Origin: Arion vulgaris
Lineage: Eukaryota > Mollusca > Gastropoda > Stylommatophora > Arionidae
Reading direction: 5' to 3'
Assembly (NCBI GenBank): GCA_020796225.1
Contig: CM036767.1
Coordinates: forward strand, 18,555,927 to 18,619,926
Length of the DNA: 64,000 bases
Shown: one piece after another, positions 9,712 through 22,034 of the stretch
Numbering within the stretch: the first letter of the stretch is position 1
Layout of the letters: every line of letters begins with the position of its first letter
Notes under the pieces: generated by a model
The model's database searches: none
Told to the model about the DNA's origin: nothing
What the model saw: only the letters and a program-made list of their open reading frames with translations
Translations under genes and position numbers: made by a program

Positions 9712-10304
9712 TAATTAGAAAGACTAAAAGATAAAATTCATTAGAAAGACTAAAAGATAAAATTTATTAGAAAGAATAAAAGATAAAATTTATTAGAAAG
9801 ACTAAAAGATACAATTTATTAGAAAGACTAAAGGATAAAATTCATTAGAAAGATTAAAAGATAAAATTCATTAGAAAGATTAAAAGATAAAATTCATTAG
9901 AAAGATTAAAAGATAAATTCATTAGAAAGACTAAAAGATAAAATTCATTAGAAAGACTAAAAGATAAAATTCATTAGAAAGACTAAAAGATAAAATTCAT
10001 TAGAAAGACTAAAGGATAAAATTCATTAGAAAGACTAAAAGATAAAATTTATTAGAAAGAATAAAAGATAAAATTTATTAGAAAGACTAAAAGATAAAAT
10101 TCATTAGAAAGACTAAAAGATACAATTCATTAGAAAGACTAAAAGATAAAATTCATTAGAAAGACTAAAAGATATTAGAAAGACTAAAAGATAAAATTCA
10201 TTAGAAAGACTAAAAGATAAAATTCATTAGAAAGACTAAAAGATAAAATTCATTAGAAAGACTAAAAGATAAAATTCATTAGAAAGACTAAAAGATAAAA
10301 TTCA
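9712..10304. repeat. 26-bp minisatellite, about 23 units
   Basis: The unit contains ATTAGAAAGACTAAAAGATA and AAATTC, with minor variants (ATTT/ATTC, AATAAA/CTAAAA). The last unit runs directly into SINE-C sequence at TACAAAATATTTTCACC, and intact SINE-C has AAAATTCCTACA at the same point (near 54070). The array probably expanded inside a SINE-C copy. Confidence 0.85.
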
Positions 10305-10475
10305 TACAAAATATTTTCACCATCTTCTAAATTACCTCTGGAACCCTCGTCGGTGCTACGGAGTTCGTGCACTGCCGCTGAGATCTTCATGTGTAAGAAA
10401 AATATCGGAGCACATATGGCTACTCACCGAAATGCAACGATGATGGTTCTATCAATCAATAAATTTAAGTATCTG
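10305..10475 (+). mobile_element. SINE-C 3' half
   Basis: ATCTTCTAAATTACCTCTGG, GTGCACTGCCGCTGAGATC and the ending ATCAATCAATAAA match SINE-C at 35620-35785 and 54080-54230. Its 5' half is replaced by the adjoining 26-bp array. Confidence 0.75.
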
Positions 10476-10564
10476 GTGTGCTTCCTGACCGTAGACTTTT
10501 GAGTGTGTTGGTGATACTAGACAAAAAAAGATTTGTTTTCAAATAATGTGGTATATTCGAGAAT

Positions 10565-10790
10565 TTGGTACTAGTTCTATATTTTTCATTGACCAATGGA
10601 ACAAGGTATAGTCAACATCACGCCGAGTACGTTTACTTTGAAGTGTTTCTTTGGCTCCCATTTGAAGCTCGGTCAACCTAAGAGACGTTTTGGTAAACAA
10701 ATCTCACTCACACTGTTGAATTTGAACCTGGGACCATACGTCTACATAGCAAGTGCACTACCCACTACGCTACATTAGTTCTTTCCGACG
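10565..10790 (-). mobile_element. SINE-E, tRNA-headed (minus)
   Basis: Reading the minus strand, GTAGCGTAGTGGGTAGTGC (A box) and CAGGTTCAAATTC (B box) form a tRNA-like head near 10720-10775. The body extends to about 10565. A fragment near 21610-21690 shares the TCTATATTTTTC...CCAATGGAACA-like part in diverged form. Confidence 0.55.
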
Positions 10791-10970
10791 ACGACTCTTA
10801 CGTCATAATAGAACATCAACGAACATAATGGTCTACTCAAAGTGCATGAGTAGGAACGGTAATAAACTCATCGTGAAACAGATAACATTGGTGACTACAG
10901 TTAACAAAGAACAGATGATGGTCAGCAGTTTATTAACACTTCAACAACACATGACAAACTACTGCACGTA

Positions 10971-11060
10971 TAAGTGATGTCTAGCAATCGACGACTTGTT
11001 TACTGTGGTTGCTGGAGAAGTTCTACAAAGGATATGCCACACTTTTCATTCAGCAACAAA
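10971..11060 (+). mobile_element. SINE-D 3' fragment
   Basis: TCGACGACTTGTTTACTGTGG and GGATATGCCACACTTTTCATT match the 3' part of SINE-D at 25110-25180 and (reverse) 43190-43280. Confidence 0.55.
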
Positions 11061-11310
11061 TCACAGGAAGGATCAGAGATCTCAGCTGGAGAAGAGAGTA
11101 GTGAAGACTCAATTCATAGGTGCAACTTTATTGTGAATAGATGGTCAATGCTTTGTTTATTGTGCAACCTTATTGGGAATAGATTGTTAATGTTTTGTTA
11201 ATGTTAGCTGTCAATCACTTCATTGTTGTATATACTGTACTTATGCCTCACCGTTGCGAAATTAATTATTGAACATACGCCCCTGATATTTTCATTGTTT
11301 ATTGCATTTC

Positions 11311-11385
11311 AGAAAACTAAAAGAACTAACTTACCCTAAAACTAACAGAACTAACTTACCCTAAAACTAAAAGAACTAATTAATG
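11311..11385. repeat. Short tandem repeat, about 25-bp unit
   Basis: Nearly three copies of AAAACTAAAAGAACTAACTT plus ACCCT. Confidence 0.75.
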
Positions 11386-11394
11386 AATGGGAAC

Positions 11395-11868
11395 TGACAT
11401 AAGAACACAAATCAAGAATTTTAATAGCGTGCGTTTTTTCTTTGGCAACATATGGTTATGAGACATGGAACAATGACAAAGCGGCGGAGAAGATCATTAA
11501 TGCCTTTGAATGCAAATGCTACAGAAGAGTACTTAGAATATCATTGTCAGTAGAACTAATGCTTCTGTTCTGCAACAGTTTAATATTAGAGAGAGATGGC
11601 TATTAAAGAACATAAAATCAAGGAAAATTAAATATTTCTGAACATCAAACAACATGAGGGCATGGATAGGATAATTTTGGAGGGAATGGTGCCTGGAAGA
11701 AGAATTAGAGGTAGACCTAGAAGACGATGGGGGCAAGATGTCATTGACGATCTGAGAATAACTGCTGCTGACGCCGGCCAACTTGCACAGAGCACAGAGT
11801 TTTTCAGGACTGCTGTAATGGGAGCAAAGTTCCGGAAGGGACAAGCTACTTAATGATGATGATTTCAT
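11395..11868 (+). mobile_element. LINE-A RT C-terminus and 3' end
   Basis: Broken frames read ATYGYETWNNDKAAEKIINA and CKCYRRVLRIS, then (11662-11853) GRRIRGRPRRRWGQDVIDDL and AADAGQLAQSTEFFRTAV. This is the standard LINE ORF2 tail. It ends in a GATGATGAT-type tail. Confidence 0.8.
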
Positions 11869-11940
11869 TTCAGCATAACTGTTGCATGTTTTTTTTTATT
11901 GCATTTGACTGTTGTACACTATGTCTTGTTTGCCAATCTC

Positions 11941-12067
11941 ATAATTATACATTGCATGATTCTTATTGTGTTATAATTATACATTGCATGATTCTTATTG
12001 TGTCATAATTATACATTGCATGATTCTTATTGTGTCATAATTATACATTGCATGATTCTTATTGTGT
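11941..12067. repeat. 32-bp minisatellite, four units
   Basis: Four almost identical copies of ATAATTATACATTGCATGAT plus TCTTATTGTGTC. The flank 12068-12345 is AT-rich with nothing recognised. Confidence 0.9.
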
Positions 12068-12349
12068 GCACTTTCTATTCCACGTCTTTCATATATTTCC
12101 GCTAGCATCTTGGACTTGACTGTGTGTCTTTAAATATAATGTATTATTGTTTATAACGCATGTTATATTTGCTCCAATAAGCATGTTCAAATTGAAGGGA
12201 AATATATATATATTTAAATCTTTAAACTTTATTGGTTTTAGTTAGACTGTATTGAATTAAATACATGTAATCTCTTATTATGGTTTTATTTACGTAAGTA
12301 GTGAATGCTCTAAAATTAAGTATGGAGGGTCTTATTCTGAATGTATTTA

Positions 12350-12512
12350 TGACCTCAGTTTTATCATTCGTCTCTGATAGTACTAGAAACTCGATCTCAC
12401 CTACACTGAGATCATGTATATCTAGAAAAGATATCCCCATGGCTCTACTATAAAGCGAATCGAGTTCATTTAGAACGAGAAGCGAGTGCCTAACCTCTGC
12501 GTCACAGAGATC
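12350..12512 (-). mobile_element. SINE-C 5' portion
   Basis: The minus strand shows the tRNA-like head (CTGTGACGCAGAGGTTAGGC) and the landmark CTCAGTGTAGGTGAGATCGA. It is similar to 6284-6472. Confidence 0.7.
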
Positions 12513-12600
12513 TGAAAATGTGTTTGTATCAACAAGTCAAGTAGATATTAGACAAATCACATGCCGAGACTAAGCCGAGTTCGAATATGATAAGTACTAG

Positions 12601-12807
12601 CCGGTCTGCCCAGCGTGTTCGTAGCGCGTTGGACTACGGGTGACTATCCCTCTGTGTGTGCGGGTTCAATTCCGCGGGATGGCAGAAAAAGCTACAGATT
12701 CCCCAGATTTACGGTGTTCATGGCACCGAACCGAAGGGTTACGATGTCCATGGCACCGAGCCGAAGAGCTGAAAAGCTCAAGTGCTTCTGGATCGGAAAA
12801 AAAAAAA
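12601..12807 (+). mobile_element. SINE-A, full-length with TSD
   Basis: B box GGTTCAATTCC near 12663, then the two GGCACCGA(A/G)CCGAAG tail units, GCTTCTGGATCGG and an A-tail. The flanks TAAGTACTA (12591-12599) and GAAGTACTA after the tail are a near-perfect target duplication. Confidence 0.9.
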
Positions 12808-13069
12808 TGAGAAGTACTAAGAATAATTTAATATTAAACATACATTTCATTAAAATTGTTATGATCTGATGACACAAAAACAACGAATTAAGAAACAAAG
12901 TACTCAATGAACTGAAAGTATGACTAACTTTTTCATTACTGAAATTGCTTAGATCCGTGAAATTGTCATTATAAATTCCTTACTTTCAGAACAAATTTAT
13001 TGATTTTATGATAATACTATTTAGTAATATATGTATATAATGTGTGTAAATGTATATAAATGAGTATAC

Positions 13070-13262
13070 ACCAAAAGAAATCATTGTTCAGAAGGCAAAG
13101 GGTTCAAGATGGAGAGGGCTTTCTAGGAAAACCCTGAAACGAACTTTACTGAGAGAGGCGTGAAATATCGGACACATTTCTATAGAAGAGATTGAGCTAG
13201 TTGCCCAGGATAGAGCGGTTTGGAGATATTACTTGCAGGTCCTAAGTAACTTATAATGGTAC
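13070..13262 (+). mobile_element. LINE-B 3' end
   Basis: A fragment reads EIELVAQDRAVWRYYLQVLSN before the terminal TGGTACGAGAGGAAT. Minus copies of the same end occur at 30726, 41833, 44110 and 49276. Confidence 0.65.
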
Positions 13263-13404
13263 GAGAGGAATATAATATATATTGCTTCTACAAAATGGAA
13301 CATAATCTATTTTGACAAAGGACATCATCTTTATTTGTCTTGTTTTATGTTCAACATTGTCCGGTTTAACCAAAGTAAAGATCATTCTAAAGTTGAGAGA
13401 TGGG

Positions 13405-13645
13405 TTGCTCGAGGGTTGCCGGGGTTTGCAAGCGGAACAAAGAATAGTACCACTGTGATCTACAATGCATGTCGTAAGAGGCGACTGAGGTAGGGGCCTA
13501 AGGAAGCTACCTTAGTAAATAAAAAGCGTCGCAGAAATCGGATGTGCTGACATACTTGTAGGCGCATAACTGGCACAATCGCTCCTAGGCTCAAATCACA
13601 CAGAGTGGTTAACAAGTGGTCGATATGGAAGAAGAAGAAGAAGAA
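13405..13645 (+). mobile_element. Dispersed repeat F, full-length with (GAA)n
   Basis: It starts near GGGTTGCCGGGGTTTGC, has the core CATGTCGTAAGAGGCGACTG, then GCGCATAACTGGCACAATCG and GGTCGATATGGAA, and ends in (GAA)n. This copy defines the orientation used for the family. Confidence 0.7.
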
Positions 13646-13974
13646 GAAAAATAAAGAGGGTACCTCGGCTTTAAAAGAGTAAATATTTTTAAAAAGTCAT
13701 CGATTGTAAAATCTGTCGAATTCTTCTTGCAATTTATGCGAGCAATGAACAATGGATAAGCAGATATGAAAATCGCAAGAGACCACAGAGATGTAGTTTG
13801 ACATGAGAATGCAAGTAATCCCATGGGCTGCTAAAAATGTCAAACGTTGATGTGCTGAAAAAAAACATTTTGCACAATGAGCGTTTTCTTTTTTCTTCTT
13901 ATTTCTGCTTCTTCTTCTTCTTCTTTGAATGTTTCATATCGACAATATGCGAATATTTCAAATGCGCACCTTCT

Positions 13975-14105
13975 TTATTCTTGACCGATCTCTGTATTGA
14001 GTTCTAGCTACAATTCGTTTCTTTTAGTTCTTGCTCTACCATTCTCCTCCAGATCGTTTTGGGTCTTTCACGTTTTGTACATTTTCGTTTACCCTCTGGT
14101 GTCCC
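13975..14105 (-). mobile_element. LINE ORF2 tail fragment
   Basis: The minus strand gives TPEGKRKCTKRERPKTIWRR and MVEQELKETN, a characteristic post-RT segment. A TTC microsatellite and a piece of repeat F lie at 13905-13960. Confidence 0.65.
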
Positions 14106-14189
14106 TTAACGCTGTCTTGTCCCCTTTTTTTCTATGGGCATATGGTAATCTCTGTACATTAAAAATGTTGTCGCATTCGTTACAAGCTT

Positions 14190-14440
14190 ATACCTTATTT
14201 TATATAAGAAAGAGGCAGTCATCATTTTTCGGGCATGTGATTAGGAGCGGAGGTTTAGAACACATTGTGACAAGCGGTAAAATCGAGGGTAAACGAGACA
14301 GAGGAAGACAGAGAGAGAAAATTTTGGATAGCCTGACTTCATGGCAAGGTAGAGTGTCAACATCTGAGTTGATAGCAAACACCAATGACAGAGATTTATG
14401 GAGATCCATAATCGCCTACACCAGCCGGCACGGGATCTAA
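14190..14440 (+). mobile_element. LINE ORF2 tail fragment
   Basis: The open end of a frame reads RQSSFFGHVIRSGGLEHIVT, then RQREKILDSLTSW, NDRDLWRSIIA and a stop, followed by GATGATGAT. It is a C-terminal LINE remnant. 14441-14740 holds no recognised feature. Confidence 0.75.
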
Positions 14441-14744
14441 CGATGATGATTTTGTACATTGCATTATACTGGCGTCCTAGTTGTAAAATTATACAATTTA
14501 GTATTATTTACATTACAATTGTGAGTTTTCTTATCATGAAGTTTGTATGTTTTAGTTTCTTGTAGTATCGTTTCATTAGTTTGTTTGTTTGTTTAGTAGG
14601 GATTAAAGCCTCTTTAAGCCGAGGCACGCCCTTTCAACCTAAGGCGAACCTTTTATTGGTTATATCTGATCAGCGTGTAGGCCAACAAACATGAAAAATA
14701 AGAATTAACTTCTTTCGGAGAATCCAAAGTTAATCTTAATTTCA

Positions 14745-17700
14745 TTAGTTACATCATAGGTATTATGTCCATTCCTTCTATTTCATTAGTTACATTATAG
14801 GTATTATGTCCATTCCTTCTATTTCATTAGTTACATCATAGGTATTATGTCCATTCCTTCTATTTCATTAGTTACATTATAGGTATTATGTCCATTCATT
14901 CTATTTCATTAGTTACATTATAGGTATTATGTCCATTCATTCTATTTCATTAGTTACATCATAGGTATTATGTCCATTCATTCTATTTCATTAGTTACAT
15001 CATAGGTATTATGTCCATTCCTTTTATTTCATTAGTTACATCATAGGTATTATGTCCATTCCTTCTATTTCATTAGTTACATCATAGGTATTATGTCATT
15101 CTTCTTTCATTAGTTACATTATAGGTATTATGTCCATTCTTCTATTTCATTAGTTACATATAGGTATTATGTCCATTCATTCTATTTCATTAGTTACATA
15201 TAGATTATGTCCATTCATTCTATTTCATTATTACATCATGGTATTATGTCATTCATTCATTTCATTAGTTATATAGGATTATGTCCCCTTCATTATTATT
15301 AGTAAGATATTATGTCCATTCATCTATTTCATTAGTAAAGGATTATGTCCATTCATTATTTATTAGTTTAAAGATTATGTCCATTCATTCATTATTAGTT
15401 AATAGATTATGCCTTCATTTATTAGTGTTAGTCTTATGGTATTATGTCATTCCTTCATTATAGTTATGTATAGGATTATGTCCTCTTCATTAGTTATGCA
15501 TAAATTATGTCCTTCATTCTATTCATTAGTAATTATGTCCATCTTCATTTAGTTATTAATTAAATTATGTCCCTTCTACATTGTTCATTAGTAGATTATG
15601 TCCCTTCATTGCTATGTGTATTAGTTCATTTCATGTATTATGTCCTCCTTCTATTTATGTTACATGCATAGAGTAATTATGTCCATTCTATTTCATTAGT
15701 TATATAGGAATTATGTCCTTCTTCTATATCATTAGTTACTCATTAGTGTATTAGTAAAATTATGTCTTCATTAGTTAATATAGGTATAGCTTATAGTACA
15801 TTCATTCTATTTCATTAGTTAATTAGTATTATGTCCTTCATTCTATTTCATTAGTTCTCATAGGTAATTATGTCTTCATTCTATTTCATTAGTTACATCT
15901 ATAGTATTATAGTCCAATTCCCTTCTATTTCAATTAGTTTACATTATAGGTATTATGTCCATTCATTCTATTCATTAGTTACATATGCATATTATGCTTC
16001 TTCTATTTCATTAGTTATATTAATAGGATTATGTCCATTCATTCTATTTCATTAGCATATGATTATGTCCATTCATTCTATTATAAATTATGTTCATCAT
16101 AGTATTATGTCCATTATTCTATTTCATTAGTTACATTATAAGTATTATGTCCATTCATTCTATTATTAGTTACATTATAAGTATTAGTCCATTCTTCATT
16201 TCATTAGTTATCATATAATTATTCCATTCCTTCTATTTCATTAGTTAATATAGAATTATGTCCTTCATTCTATTTCATTATATACATTAGTAGTATATAT
16301 GTCCATTATGTTATATAGTATAGTCATTAGTTATTAATTATGTCCCTTATTAGTTATGTATTATTATGCTCTTATTATAGAATTATGTCCCTATATTATT
16401 ATAATATGTCCCTTCATTAGTTATTAATAAAATTATGTCCTTCATTAGTTATGTATAAAATTATGTCCCTTATTAGTATGTAGAAATTATGTCCCTTCAT
16501 GTTATGTATAAATTAGTCCCTTCATTAGTTATTATAAATTATGTCCTTCATTAGTAGTAATATGGATAGCATATATGAGATTATGTCCCTTCATTATTAT
16601 GTATAAAATTATGTCCCCTTCATAGTTATATAATAGAATTATGTCCCTTCATAGTTAGATAAAATTATGTCCCTTCATTCTATTATACTGTAATTATGTC
16701 TATTATATTATAATATAAATGTCCATTCAATTAGTAATATGCTCAAGATTAGTAAAATTATGTCCCCTTCTATTCTTTTATAGTTAGCAGAGATATACAA
16801 TTTATAAATAGTCCCCTTCATTAGCTATGTGTAGTTATAATTATGTTATTCCTTTCTAGTATAATATGTCCACATACCTTCCGAAATGTAGTTCTGTTAG
16901 TTATCACTGAAAATGACGTCCCTTCATTAGTTGTATAATAGAAATTATGTCCCCTTCGTTCTATGTCACTACCTTCCCAGCTGTTGTCTTTAGTTGTATA
17001 ATAAAAATGATGTCCCATTCATAAGTTATGTGAAACAAATTATGTCCCCTTTATTAGTTATAAATAGAAATTATGAAGTTATATAAGTTGTACATGAAAT
17101 ATAGAAGTTAGTTATGTAATATAAATGATATCCCCTTCGTTCAACCTCATTTGCTTCCCAGCTGTTATCATTGATTATGCATATAAATTATGTCCCCTTT
17201 CATTAGTTATCTAATATAAATTAACATAGTTATTAAACCGAAATTGTGTCCCTTTGTTAGGTATGTAATATAAAATAGGTCCCATTTATTAGTTATTTAA
17301 TATAAATGATGTCTCTCCCCCCACCCCACCTTATTAGTTAAATAATATAAATTATGTCCCTTCATTAGTTATTTAATATGAATTATTTCCCCTTTGTTAG
17401 TTATATAATATAAAATATGTCTCCTTCATTAGTTATTTAATATAAATGATGTCCCCTATGTTAGTTATATAATATAAAATATGTCTCCTTCATTAGTTAT
17501 TTAATATAAATGATGTCCCCTTTGTTAGTTAAGTAGTATAAATTATGTCCCTTTTATTAGTCATGTAAAAGAAATTGTGTACCCTTCATTAGTTATGTAA
17601 TATAAATGATATCCCTTCATTAATTTAATAATATAAATTATATCCCCTTCGTTATATAGATCACATAAATCATATCCACTTCGTGAGATATGTAGTAGAA

Positions 17701-17830
17701 ATTATGTCCCTTTTGTTTGTAATGTAATGAAAATTATGTCCCCTTCATAAGTTATATAATAGAAATTATGTCCCCTTCGCTAGCTAAATAATATAAATGA
17801 TCTCCTCTTCATTCTATGATATTAGCTTCC
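14745..17830. repeat. Large degenerate 41-bp satellite array (about 3.1 kb)
   Basis: The first copies (14745-15100) are regular 41-bp units containing TTCATTAGTTACATCATAGG and TATTATGTCCATTC. From about 15100 the spacing collapses through many one- to few-base deletions while the words ATTATGTCC, TTCATTAG and TTAGTTA persist. From about 16900 a variant (GTTATATAATATAAATTATG) takes over. No protein-coding signal. The middle looks like poor consensus rather than natural drift. Confidence 0.85.
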
Positions 17831-17936
17831 CAGCTGTAATCTATATTGCTATTATTATTAATATTGCTATAAACGTGAATAATTAATTAGTAATATCTCA
17901 AGATTAGTAAATAACATTTCTTGTGCTCCTGTTACA

Positions 17937-18618
17937 CATCTTCTAAGATCAGATAAATATGAACAAAATGATATATATTATAATTAATCTCTTCTAAGAT
18001 CAGTTAAATATGAACAAAGTAATATATATTATAATTAATCTCTTCTAAGATAAGATAAATATGAACAAAGTAATATATATTATAATTAATCTTTTCTAAG
18101 ATCAGTTAAATATGAACAAAATGATATATATTATAATTAATCTCTTCTAAGATCAGTTAAATATGAACAAAATGATATATATTATAATTAATCTCTTCTA
18201 AGATCAGTTAAATATGAACAAAGTAATATATATTATAATTAATCTCTTCTAAGATCAGTTAAATATGAACAAAATGATATATATTATAATTAATCTCTTC
18301 TAAGATCAGTTAAATATGAACAAAGTAATATATATTATAATTAATCTCTTCTAAGATAAGATAAATATGAACAAAGTAATATATATTATAATTAATCTTT
18401 TCTAAGATCAGTTAAATATGAACAAAATGATATATATTATAATTAATCTTTTCTAAGATCAGTTAAATATGAACAAAATGATATATATTATAATCTTTTC
18501 TAAGATCAGTTAAATATGAACAAAATAATATATATTATAATTAATATCTTCTAAGATCAGTTAAATATGAACAAAATAATATATATTATAATTAATCTCT
18601 TCTAAGATAAGATAAATA
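17937..18618. repeat. 51-bp minisatellite, about 13 units
   Basis: Units contain TTCTAAGATCAGTTAAATATG, AACAAAATGATATATATTATA and ATTAATCTC. Two variants (GATCAG/GATAAG; AAATGA/AAGTAA) alternate, suggesting higher-order duplication of blocks. Confidence 0.9.
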
Positions 18619-18639
18619 TATTCATATTGTTCTTAACTA

Positions 18640-18945
18640 CCTTAAAGTGTCTCTGAAATGCTTCGATATAGACACTACGTGCTGGGAATCCCTTGCGCAA
18701 GATCGCCAAATGTGGCGCTGTAACAACAAAGAGGAACCCGAATATCTGAGAATCATCGTATTGTTGAGTCACAGAGAAAACGAGCAGCGCGAAAAGACAG
18801 AGCACACAACACGCACATGTCTAACCTTGATCATGTTTGCCCCACCTGTGGTCGGAGATTCTGCTCCAGGATTGGACTCTACAGTCACCTCCGCACACAC
18901 CAGAGAGGTGCAACAGCACACGTCTGAGATTGTTGTCATCATCGC
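18640..18945 (+). mobile_element. LINE 3' end with C2H2-like zinc finger
   Basis: The plus strand reads WESLAQDRQMWR in one frame, then in another NLDHVCPTCGRRFCSRIGLY with SHLRTHQRGA. The CxxC...SRIGLxSHxRTH motif is a known C-terminal feature of some endonuclease-type LINEs, so this is not a host zinc-finger gene. A frameshift separates the parts. Confidence 0.75.
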
Positions 18946-19038
18946 TTGCGATGGACGGCTGGATAACTACCATTTTAAAAATATGGACGCCTCTCTGCCT
19001 TTTTGCTTGCTTTTTGGCTAAGATGAAAGTGTAGTGTA

Positions 19039-20028
19039 TACATGATCGCGGCCAAGAGTTGGAGACTTCATACATGATCGCGGCCAAGAGTTGGAGACTT
19101 CATACATGATCACGGCCAAGAGTGGGAGACTTCATACATGATCGCGGCCAAGAGTGGGAGACTTCATACATGATCGCGGCCAAGAGTGGGAGACTTCATA
19201 CATGATCGCGGCCAAGAGTTGGAGACTTCATACATGATCGCGGCCAAGAGTTGGAGACTTCATACATGATCACGGCCAAGAGTGGGAGACTTCATACATG
19301 ATCGCGGCCAAAGTGGAGACTTCATACATGATCGCGGCCAAGAGTGGAGACTTCATACATGATCGCGGCCAAGAGTGGGAGACTTCATACATGATCGCGG
19401 CCAAGAGTTGGAGACTTCATACATGATCGTGGCAAGAGTTGGAGACTTCATACATGATCGCGGCCAAGAGTGGGAGACTTCATACATGATCGCGGCCAAG
19501 AGTGGGAGACTTCATACATGATCGCGGTCAAGAGTGGGAGACTTCATACATGATCACGGCCAAGAGTGGGAGACTTCATACATGATCGTGGCCAAGAGTT
19601 GGAGACTTCATACATGAGCGCGGCCAAGAGTGGGAGACTTCATACATGATCGCGGCCAAGAGTGGGAGACTTCATACATGATCGCGGCCAAGAGTTGGAG
19701 ACTTCATACATGATCGCGGCCAAGAGTGGGAGACTTCATACATGATCGCGGCCAAGAGTGGGAGACTTCATACATGATCGCGGCCAAGAGTGGGAGACTT
19801 CATACATGATCGCGGCCAAGAGTGGGAGACTTCATACATGATCGCGGCCAAGAGTGGGAGACTTCATACATGATCGCGGTCAAGAGTGGGAGACTTCATA
19901 CATGATCGCGGTCAAGAGTGGGAGACTTCATACATGATCAAGGCCAAGAGTTGGAGACGTAATACATGATCGCGGCCAAGAGTGGGATACTTCATACATG
20001 ATCAAGACCAAGAGTGGGGAGACTTCAT
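19039..20028. repeat. 32-bp minisatellite, about 31 units
   Basis: A very homogeneous array of TACATGATCGCGGCCAAGAG plus TGGGAGACTTCA. Variants are mainly TTGG/TGGG and GATCGC/GATCAC. It is GC-rich compared with its surroundings, contains two CpGs per unit, and starts about 90 bp after the LINE zinc-finger remnant. Confidence 0.95.
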
Positions 20029-20029
20029 A

Positions 20030-22034
20030 AAACGTAAAATGACACAATCGAACATATTTAACCCGTTCGTCTTTATAAGCCGATATATTGGCGTGCTGCA
20101 TTTTTTAAAGATTACGCAAATACAGTATACGGGCTAATTCAGTATACACTGCAGTATAAATGCTTCAGGAAGTACAAAAAAATACGGAGTTAAAAGGTTA
20201 AACAAACTCCGAAAAGCTCTCATTTGAAAGCATGGTGACGCTAGGAGTTTACACGCACAATCGCACTGGTTCCACTCCTTGGAACACTTTCATATAAGGC
20301 CTAATTTTTAAAAATGTTCATCGAAATATGAAATTTCTGATAAAAATATATGTTATAATCACGTGAGATACTATTATATTGATTTTGTATGTATTATTTA
20401 TAAAGTGTCCGGAGTACATTTATGAAGCGGCCTATGAAGTGTCCGGAGTACAATGAAGATATTCCAAACTGAAACTGAGATGCTAATAACATCATATAAT
20501 TATAATGGCTAACTATTATTTTTCTGAAATTATTCAAATAACACCATGTTTTGCATTTTTTTTCCAAGAAATATTTTTTTCATTTTAAAACACTCTATTA
20601 GTAACAATGACACTTTAAAAAAAAAAAATGTGGAAAACAAAATGGTAGTCACACTTGAAATTTGTTATTGCTAGCTTTGTTGACTTTTATTAACTATTTA
20701 TGAATTTTTGACATTGTTTTTGACTTGTTCTATTTATTTCTCCCATAGACCGTGAAATCACATAAGATGTGGAAGAGATGTTCAACCCTGGAGCACGTAC
20801 TTTGGTCACTTGGTATCTTTCTGGAGTATTTCTGAGATAAATGGGTTGGAAACTCTAGGAACTCAGACAGTGTTTGTCTTTAGTTAAGATTGTGAACGTT
20901 ACGTGAAGGTCATTAGAAATTAGTTGTTTTAAATTGTACCTCTGTATTTTTTCCTTCTCCTTCTTTCCATCCCTTTTTTTTCTCTTCATTTTTGAATTGT
21001 TTCATTGTCTTGAACCAGAATGTTTCTAGAAAATACGAGAAACGAAATTTAAACAAAATAGTTTCGTTAAGTGAGCTCGTAAGAACACTTTTCCACAAAC
21101 TAGCAAAATTTAAAATGTTGTTACAAAATGTGAAGGAATTTACATATTGATTACATAAACTCAACAACATATAATTATTTTCAATCATTATATGTGCTAA
21201 TTCGAATATGTTACATAATTTTGTGTGTGCTTCTTCGAATATGTTAAATAATTCTTAGAAATACATAAACAATATATGATGTACAATTTAAATATGCTAA
21301 GTTAATTATTAATAACTTGTTATATTATAAAATGTAATACTTGAATATATGAAATAATGAAGGTATAATGTGTTATATTATATTCAGTACATGAATGTGT
21401 AGAGTTAGTATTAATCACAGATTATTGCTCATTATATTATAATATATATTACTGGAATATCGAAAATTAATGCTATATAATTTGTTATATTATAAAATAC
21501 ACTAGTAGTTAAATGTAAATTTACAAACAAATTTCTTGTTATATTGTGAAATGTATTACTTTAGTATGTGATGTAAATAGACCTGTTTTAATTATATTCA
21601 TTTCATTTGGGAGTACAGGGTTAGAGCTATATGTTTCTTTAACCATCGGAACAGGTTAATTAATGTAATAGTCGACATAACGACGTAATATGGGACTTAT
21701 TAAACGGAAATAACTGGTTAAATTATAATATGTAGAGCTTGAATATATTTGACAAATTATACAAAATTCAATAACAAAATAAGGAAAACTCAATTCATGA
21801 GAATCAGCTTTTTGAGACAATGTATTAGAAATGATAAAACTTCACCAAAAGAAACAGATAATGAAAAATAATATGTATTGAAGACTTTGAAAACGACAGT
21901 TTGTATGTTGTCAAGATTATGAGCAATTTAACATTCTAATGTAAATACGTTTATTATTACATAAATTTATTAATATTTTTAGTTAAACTTACTTTATTTA
22001 AATATTTATGTTATAACACTTAAGTGATTTCATT
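20030..22034. other. AT-rich intergenic region upstream of receptor 2
   Basis: About 2 kb without a recognised transposon body. It contains a short duplication of AAGTGTCCGGAGTACA (20402-20452), an SINE-E-like scrap near 21610-21690, and long AT-rich runs. It is the only large stretch here not dominated by repeats and is where regulatory DNA for receptor 2 would be expected. No specific motif is claimed. Confidence 0.4.

Noticed and set aside
18837..18945. Host C2H2 zinc-finger gene
   Set aside because: A single finger with the SRIGLxSHxRTH signature next to a WESLAQDRxxWR motif is a LINE C-terminus.
14745..20028. CRISPR-like regular arrays
   Set aside because: Units are contiguous tandem repeats without unique spacers, in a eukaryotic genome. 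They are minisatellites.
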